A stretch of DNA of 64,000 nucleotides from Volutella citrinella (taxonomy: Eukaryota; Ascomycota; Sordariomycetes; Hypocreales; Nectriaceae), in the NCBI GenBank assembly GCA_034401135.1, contig JAWZSP010000007.1:3348001-3412000 (forward strand), in the 5' to 3' direction. Shown here piece after piece: positions 59,089 to 64,000 of this stretch (position 1 is its first letter; each line of letters opens with the position of its first letter). The notes beneath the pieces were generated by a model. It was not told the DNA's origin. It ran no database searches and worked only from the letters and a program-made list of their open reading frames with translations. The translations under genes were made by a program, and so were the position numbers.

Positions 59089-60115
59089 CCTGGACTATTT
59101 GGGGGAGTGGCGAGGATTGGGTTCAAAGGGCATTCCTTGGTGCTGTTGGGATAAGTTCTGCAGGTCCAGATATATATGTGGATACATTCCATATACTCGT
59201 ACGATTTTAGCAACTCAACCGCCTTTTTTGGTCACCTATTTGTTTCCTGTGCCACCAGAGGTTCGCCAAGGACGCACGTTGACGATTATGACAGTCCACC
59301 ATTGGCCTTGACCCGACAGTTCTTGGCAGCAGGGATGGCTGTCGACGTGGGCTTCTAGCAGACCAGTTCGGCAGAGAAGACACTTGGAGCGTGGGGTGAA
59401 GGATCCGATTCCTAGTCAATACATGTCGCTAGCTGCGGGAATCATCCCACATGTGCCAAACGGCCTTCCATTTTTAGGCGAACGCCTTCGCCTATTAGGT
59501 ACCTAGGGCCTAGGCACCTTGTCAGCCGTTGCAATGGCCGCCAGTCTGGCAAGTTTGCGAATCTATCTCGTGAAAACTTGCTCATCCGATAGGGCGGCGA
59601 GCTGTCAGATATGACAACCGAGAAACTTTGACCAGGTGTGCGGTGTGTTTGCCAACGCGGCCTGCGTCCTTGCGTGCTCGGTTCCTGAGGGACGAACGCA
59701 AATACGAGACGGCGAGGAGCCCGATTCGCCACTATAGCCAGGGAGAGGTCGTACGTTGTCTACCGGATAGACCGGTCGTTGCTGGCAACACAGAGAGACC
59801 GTCGGACCGAGACTGGTGAATAGCATAGTAGTTGGCCATGGGTACATGTACTTGGAGCGACCAGGATATACCACCCTGGCTCTGCTTCTGGGATGTATCT
59901 GGCAGTCCTGTCTTGCTTGTCTGCAGGCATGCAACCGGTCGGTGTAAGAGGCGATGGACTGCAAATCATTGGGCTATAGGCGACGACTGGATGTCCGACG
60001 TCGCTTGCTCCCATCCCCTGCAACATTGTCAGGCATTTGAATGCTTTCTTTGCCCACCCACACCCGTAAGTTGCCACCAAGGGACTTTGGTTCGCAACTA
60101 CACAACCTAGCAATC
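59089..60115. other. Intergenic region upstream of the HMG-CoA reductase-like gene
   Basis: About 1 kb with no gene. It contains a compact pair of palindromes (listed separately). Just before the start codon there is a possible short leader intron (GTAAGT near 60066 to CTAG near 60110). Confidence 0.4.
59476..59519. promoter_or_regulatory. Two adjacent short palindromes
   Basis: AGGCGAA and TTCGCCT (59476-59482, 59487-59493) form a perfect inverted repeat with a four-base spacer. A few bases later, TAGGTACCTAG and CTAGGCACCT form an imperfect one. Paired palindromes between divergent or tandem genes can be transcription-factor sites; no particular factor can be named. Confidence 0.35.
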
Positions 60116-61309
60116 ATGGCCAAGTCTGTTGATTCCACAGAGCAGCAGCAACCAGCACAATCACAGCCAACCTCACCAGCGAAGCACAGCAGGGCCAGCA
60201 AACTCATCCGCGAGCTGGGCTTGAAAGCCATCCCCTCTTCCGATGTTGGCTCGATAAGAATCGAAAACTGCATCGGGTTCGCCCAAGTGCCTCTGGGCCT
60301 TGCTGGACCCCTGCACGTCACCGGACCAGGCACAGATTCAACCTTTTACGCGCCGCTGGCCACCGCCGAGGCCACGCTGGTAGCTAGCTGCTGCCGCGGG
60401 TGCAAGGCGTTTGCTCCGTCCGGAGGGATCCATTTCGACGTCCTGAGCGAGGGCATGAACCGCGTGCCCGTCTTCCTGTTTGGCAACCCTGGGTCTGCTA
60501 TTCGGTTCGCCAGGGCCTTCCGCCTGCTCGAGAAGGAGTACGCGACGTGGGCAGCATCCACCAGTCGGTTCATTCGCCTGCGCGAGACCAAGACGCACGT
60601 AATCGGCTCCAAGGTGCACGTCTTTTGCAACTACAGCTGCGGAGGCGCGGCTGGCCAGAACATGGTGACCAAGGCGACGCACTATGCGTGCGCCAGGCTG
60701 TGGGAGACGTACGGGGACGAGTACGGCATCAAGGAGTGGTTCGTTGAGGGCGACATCTCATCGGACAAGAAGCCGTCGTGGGGCCACGTCAAGGCGCCCC
60801 GGGGCGTCGAGGTCGTGGCATGGGGTGTGTTGACGCAGGCGGCGTGTCAAGCGACCCTGGGGTGCACGACGGAGCAGTACATAGACCTCCATGACCTCGT
60901 CCGGGAGGCTGCGATCCGCAACGGGCAGTTTGGGCACAATGTTAACACGGCCAACATGCTGGCTGCCATGTTCATCGCCACGGGCCAGGACGCGGGCAGC
61001 GTGGCCGAGGCGTCGTGGAGCCAGTTGACGCTCGAGCACGACCGGGACTCTGGAGACGTCACCATGTCCATGTACTTCCCGTCGCTGCCCGTGGCCACGG
61101 TGGGCGGCGGCACGGGGTATCCGACGCAGAGAGAGGCGCTGCGGATACTCCAGTGCGACGGGCCGGACATGAAGGGGCGGCTGGCTGGGCTGGTTGCGGC
61201 GTTTGCGCTGGCCCTCGACACGAGCACCATGGCGGCCATCACGACTAACACGTTTGCCGAGAGCCACATGAGACTGGCGCGGGGGGAGAAGGTGGCGCCG
61301 AAGCTGTAG
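60116..61309 (+). CDS. Soluble HMG-CoA reductase-like protein, catalytic domain only, 397 aa
   Basis: A class I HMG-CoA reductase catalytic domain, related to the enzyme that makes mevalonate for isoprenoids. It lacks the eight-helix membrane region found in the ordinary fungal enzyme. Visible landmarks are ENCIGFAQVPLGLAGPL (residues 50-66), catalytic Glu85 in TAEAT, Asp217-Lys218 in SSDKKP, Asp292 in GQDA, VGGGTGYPTQ (329-338) and His384 in AESHM. All four catalytic residues are therefore kept. The cofactor loop, normally GDAMGMN, reads GGAAGQN (176-182), so its Asp and Met residues are lost. The C-terminal phosphorylation site of animal enzymes is absent. The gene is intronless. The ATG is first after a leader that is not protein-like. 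A diverged paralogue, possibly serving a terpenoid pathway or statin tolerance, is an inference; no terpene synthase lies nearby. Confidence 0.88.
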   Translation: MAKSVDSTEQQQPAQSQPTSPAKHSRASKLIRELGLKAIPSSDVGSIRIENCIGFAQVPLGLAGPLHVTGPGTDSTFYAPLATAEATLVASCCRGCKAFAPSGGIHFDVLSEGMNRVPVFLFGNPGSAIRFARAFRLLEKEYATWAASTSRFIRLRETKTHVIGSKVHVFCNYSCGGAAGQNMVTKATHYACARLWETYGDEYGIKEWFVEGDISSDKKPSWGHVKAPRGVEVVAWGVLTQAACQATLGCTTEQYIDLHDLVREAAIRNGQFGHNVNTANMLAAMFIATGQDAGSVAEASWSQLTLEHDRDSGDVTMSMYFPSLPVATVGGGTGYPTQREALRILQCDGPDMKGRLAGLVAAFALALDTSTMAAITTNTFAESHMRLARGEKVAPKL

Positions 61310-61617
61310 AGGTGGTTTGACATGAATCCCATCCGTGGATGGCGCGACGCATGCGTGTTGGTCAAGTTGGTGGTATCTTCAAAGTCGTCGGATGCAAAAT
61401 GATATCCATCAATGTGAAGCACGATTCCGCCATGAGGCACTCGCGGGACTCAAGTTCTTGGCCAGCCAGCATCAACTGTCGGATCTCTGGTATCAACGGT
61501 ATTTATTCTGATTTGAGCGTCATTGATAACTTGTCTTTATTTGAAATTTGCCATCTCCTGAGTTTGCCACGCCACCCAGACTCCGTCGCTAATCATGGAG
61601 ATAAATCACCAGCCGGC
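61310..61617. other. Convergent intergenic region
   Basis: About 300 bases between the converging stops of the HMG-CoA reductase-like and PEX11-like genes. It is AT-richer in its second half and holds only 3' untranslated sequence as far as I can see. Confidence 0.5.
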
Positions 61618-62457
61618 TCAAGCAGTCTGTTTCCATAGGCTCATCACCGGGAGTATCGACGCGTGGGTACACAACAGGCCGGCGAGTGCTTCCGGCATCA
61701 CACCATTCGGCGTCATCCAGTGGAAGAACAGAGGCAGCCAGGCCAGGTTCTGATAGAACTCGGTTCTCCACTCTCCCGCCCACTCGTCCCACTCGGCCGC
61801 CTTGTCCTCTTCGGCCGGCTTCTTCTTGCCCACTCTTTCCCTGAGGAGGCGGATTATCTCAACGAGAACGAAGGCGCCAAAGGACCTGAGCGAGACGGAC
61901 GCCAGTTTGGCCTGCATCTTGGCCGACCAGGGCAGTAGCTTCCTCCCCACCAGCCAGGAGGCCGCTTCTCCAAAGTGATACGAGGCCAGCAGAAGATGCG
62001 CCAGCGCACGTAATAAGGTGTCAACGAGGTCGATGGTGCTCTTCTCCTTGAGCTTCTGCAGCGTCTCGGCAACGAGCTTCCTCGCTGAGATCCAGGTGTC
62101 CAGCAGGCCCCAGAATCTATTCAGAACCTGCCAGTCGTCGATGATGGATGCCAGCGTCTCCATGCGCGAGGCGGCTCCCCCGGTGGCGCGGCGGAGAGAC
62201 TCTTGTGAAGTTTTTGACAGCTGCAGGCGCTGTGGTAGTCGTGTGCCGACGAGACTGAGGATGCGGGCGAGGCGAGGCCATTGAGACGGCTGGTTGAGTT
62301 GCTCGAGGGCCATTACCAGTAGTAGGGAAGACTCCCCAAAGAACCACAGCACCGCATCGTTGCCCTCGCGAGTCTGGATGACGCGGTGGAAGTGGGCAAT
62401 GGCCTGCTGGACATTGTCATGCCCTTTGGCGAGGAGGGCAAGCGATGGCTTCACCAT
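61618..62457 (-). CDS. PEX11-family peroxisome proliferation protein, 279 aa
   Basis: A peroxisomal membrane protein family that elongates and divides peroxisomes. The protein is helical and basic-amphipathic. The middle section SLRRATGGAASRMETLASIIDDWQVLNRFWGLLDTWISARKL matches the PEX11 pattern of an Arg-rich amphipathic helix followed by an R-x-W-G-L-L segment. A second conserved-looking part runs SYHFGEAASWLVGRKLLP. A long hydrophobic stretch near the C-terminus (SFGAFVLVEIIRLL) is followed by a charged loop (KKKPAEEDKAAEWDEW). Length fits the PEX11C type. The start is the only ATG that fits; the frame upstream is not protein-like. No intron is needed. The gene converges with the HMG-CoA reductase-like gene, which does not imply shared function. 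Confidence 0.62.
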   Translation of the reverse strand: MVKPSLALLAKGHDNVQQAIAHFHRVIQTREGNDAVLWFFGESSLLLVMALEQLNQPSQWPRLARILSLVGTRLPQRLQLSKTSQESLRRATGGAASRMETLASIIDDWQVLNRFWGLLDTWISARKLVAETLQKLKEKSTIDLVDTLLRALAHLLLASYHFGEAASWLVGRKLLPWSAKMQAKLASVSLRSFGAFVLVEIIRLLRERVGKKKPAEEDKAAEWDEWAGEWRTEFYQNLAWLPLFFHWMTPNGVMPEALAGLLCTHASILPVMSLWKQTA

Positions 62458-63796
62458 TGGATCCGGCTCCTAAGCTGCGCGAGACGGTGGTGTTTTGTCT
62501 GCCGCTTGGTGACAAGGTGAGGCTGAGGTTGATGATGCGGCACAGCAACAGTCGCCGGTTGGCTGGGCGCAGCGAGATCTTGTAGAGAGACGAGGATGGA
62601 GGTGACGATGGGTGAAAGGTGGAGACGCGGGTCGGCATTCGCTGGTCCAGGGTAATTTTTCCCTTTTGGGGCAAAGTTCCGCCCATTTATGGGCCCGGGG
62701 GACTGGTCAGAGATTAGCTCCGTCAACCACCATTGGCCGCCCACCGTTCTCTCGCTGCGATTTCCGGGCCGGTCGGAGCGAGAATGAGGATCAAGGGGAA
62801 ATGCGGGGCAGGGGTCAGCCTTACCTTGCGGCAGCGGGAGTTTTGCTGGAACGGGAAAGATGAAGCCATCGCGAGTTGGTGGAGGTTGTTGATCTGGGAT
62901 GTGGGCATCTTGGTCGTCTCAATTTTAATGGTGATGAATGGCTTCTCTGAGTCGTGGAATTGGACTAGAGCTATCTTGGACATCGATTCTTTTCCGTGAG
63001 TGATGTTGGCGAGTGAAGTAAGGATTCTTCTGAAATGCCCCATGTTGTGTGAATTGAGCATTTGTGCACAGGAGCTTGCCCTCCCTCTAGCCGAGCTTTG
63101 TCATTCGTTGAATGTTTGTGGAAGAGATAGAGTATTTGGAGAGTGGCGTGGGCGGAGAATATGGCCCGACGCTGGCAAGCTCTACCAGATCAGACCAGCA
63201 CACGGCATAAAAGTGGTGACGTGCCCTCATGATGCGTGGCTCCTCAGACAAGCGGCAAGACAGCCACGGCTCCACTTGCCATTGGATCAACTGGCAATCA
63301 AGCGCGTCACTTGTCGCCAGTCAATCTATGATCAGCGACATGGATTTGGTCCCTAGAGTGGTTGACGAGCTCGTTATAAACGCATCAAGGGCGTCCAACT
63401 TAGGAGCTCCAGCTCCGCTCCGATGCGACTAAGCGTAACCGATGGGATTAAGCGTTTTCGATTGCCGCATCAATCTCTAGGTTCCTCACGCCTCCGCAGT
63501 CATGATCTGGAGCTACCGCCAGACTAGGCGATATGTGGCAGACGTGCTTATTACCGTCATCACATCGCGATGCCAGCAGCATCTCCAGCAGCAGCATCGC
63601 CCCGCCTGAGGGCTGGCCATTCGCTGTACGCCTTACACTTCACCCCATCAAGACGAGGGCGTTTTGATTCACGGGTTGGATGGCTCGGCATGACGCAACG
63701 TTGTTGACCGTGGATCCGCGTCGCATTCCTCTGATGATTGATGACGCTTACTTGGATCGATACCACGGCAATATCAGACGCTGCCCTTCTTCAAGC
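62458..63796. other. Intergenic region between divergent genes
   Basis: About 1.3 kb containing the promoters of the PEX11-like gene and the partial gene at the right edge. I see no coding sequence. Confidence 0.45.
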
Positions 63797-63803
63797 ATAA
63801 ATA
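63797..63803 (+). promoter_or_regulatory. TATA box (ATAAATA) of the partial gene at the right edge
   Basis: CATAAATAG lies about 80 bases before the start codon, and a CCAAT sequence lies between them. The arrangement resembles strong inducible promoters. Confidence 0.5.
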
Positions 63804-63879
63804 GAGCCTTTATCGACCTAATACAGCTGCTCAAAGCTGACGCAGCCAATCCATCACGAAATATCTCACATCAGCAAAC

Positions 63880-64000
63880 ATGCAGAAAGCCAAGCAAGCC
63901 GTTCAGGACTTCATCTCCAGCGATGGAAAGCACAAGACCACCATCGATCAGAATACCCGGGGTGCTGTCACGGAGGAGGAGGTCCAGCCGCAGCAGCATG
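63880..64000 (+). CDS. Start of a hydrophilic stress/allergen-type protein (runs off the window)
   Basis: Only 40 codons are present. They are highly hydrophilic (QKAKQAVQDFISSDGKHKTT, then DQNTRGAVTEEEVQP). The pattern D/E-x-x-V-x-P with AVT-E-E-V resembles the N-terminus of fungal proteins annotated as allergens, which carry later DKEVHQDHYHTTVQP-type repeats and are abundant under stress or in conidia. The start ATG follows a TATA box by about 80 bases and sits in an ACAATG-like A-rich context. Family assignment needs the missing remainder. Confidence 0.55.
   Translation, partial: MQKAKQAVQDFISSDGKHKTTIDQNTRGAVTEEEVQPQQH

Overview
The window comes from a filamentous ascomycete nuclear genome, most likely a Sordariomycete and plausibly Hypocreales. 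The evidence is short spliceosomal introns (about 50-100 nt, GT-AG, with CTAAC-type branch points), a lone dispersed 5S rRNA gene, monocistronic genes on both strands, and recognisable fungal families. There are no operons, no CRISPR array and no intact transposon.

Left part (1-14.3 kb): an UNC93-like MFS permease (+), a small secreted cysteine-containing protein with unusual GC-AG introns (+), an acidic-tailed hypothetical protein (+), and a Cdc25-type Ras guanine-nucleotide exchange factor with an N-terminal SH3 domain (-). The last has a long 5' leader that probably contains an intron.

Centre (14.3-30.9 kb): a GC-rich stretch of over 16 kb in which I cannot support any complete gene. It holds a coding-like relic on the minus strand, a 21-of-22 bp hairpin, short tandem repeats and an AT-rich island that may be a decayed insertion. 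It is followed by an ARMH3/C10orf76 (DUF1741) homologue with six exons (+), a general amino-acid permease (-), and 5.8 kb of mostly empty sequence with one possible 41-residue spliced microprotein.

Right part (44-64 kb): two cell-surface genes on the minus strand. One is a 1309-residue secreted, Thr-rich mucin-like protein. The other is a GPI-anchored protein built from nine cysteine-knot-like repeats. Between them are a 5S rRNA gene and a possible HET-family relic. Beyond them lie a DUF4267 membrane protein (-), a secreted concanavalin A-like protein with a degenerate GH16 active-site strand (+), a compact soluble HMG-CoA reductase-like protein with an altered NADP(H) motif (+), a PEX11-like peroxin (-), and the start of a stress/allergen-type gene running off the window (+).

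How the genes relate: most look like independent housekeeping loci (Ras signalling, Golgi ARMH3, amino-acid uptake, peroxisome proliferation). The only plausible functional group is the surface module at 44-59 kb. The most unusual single gene is the membrane-free HMG-CoA reductase paralogue. Exon-intron structures were worked out by hand from splice signals and reading frames and have not been checked against RNA.
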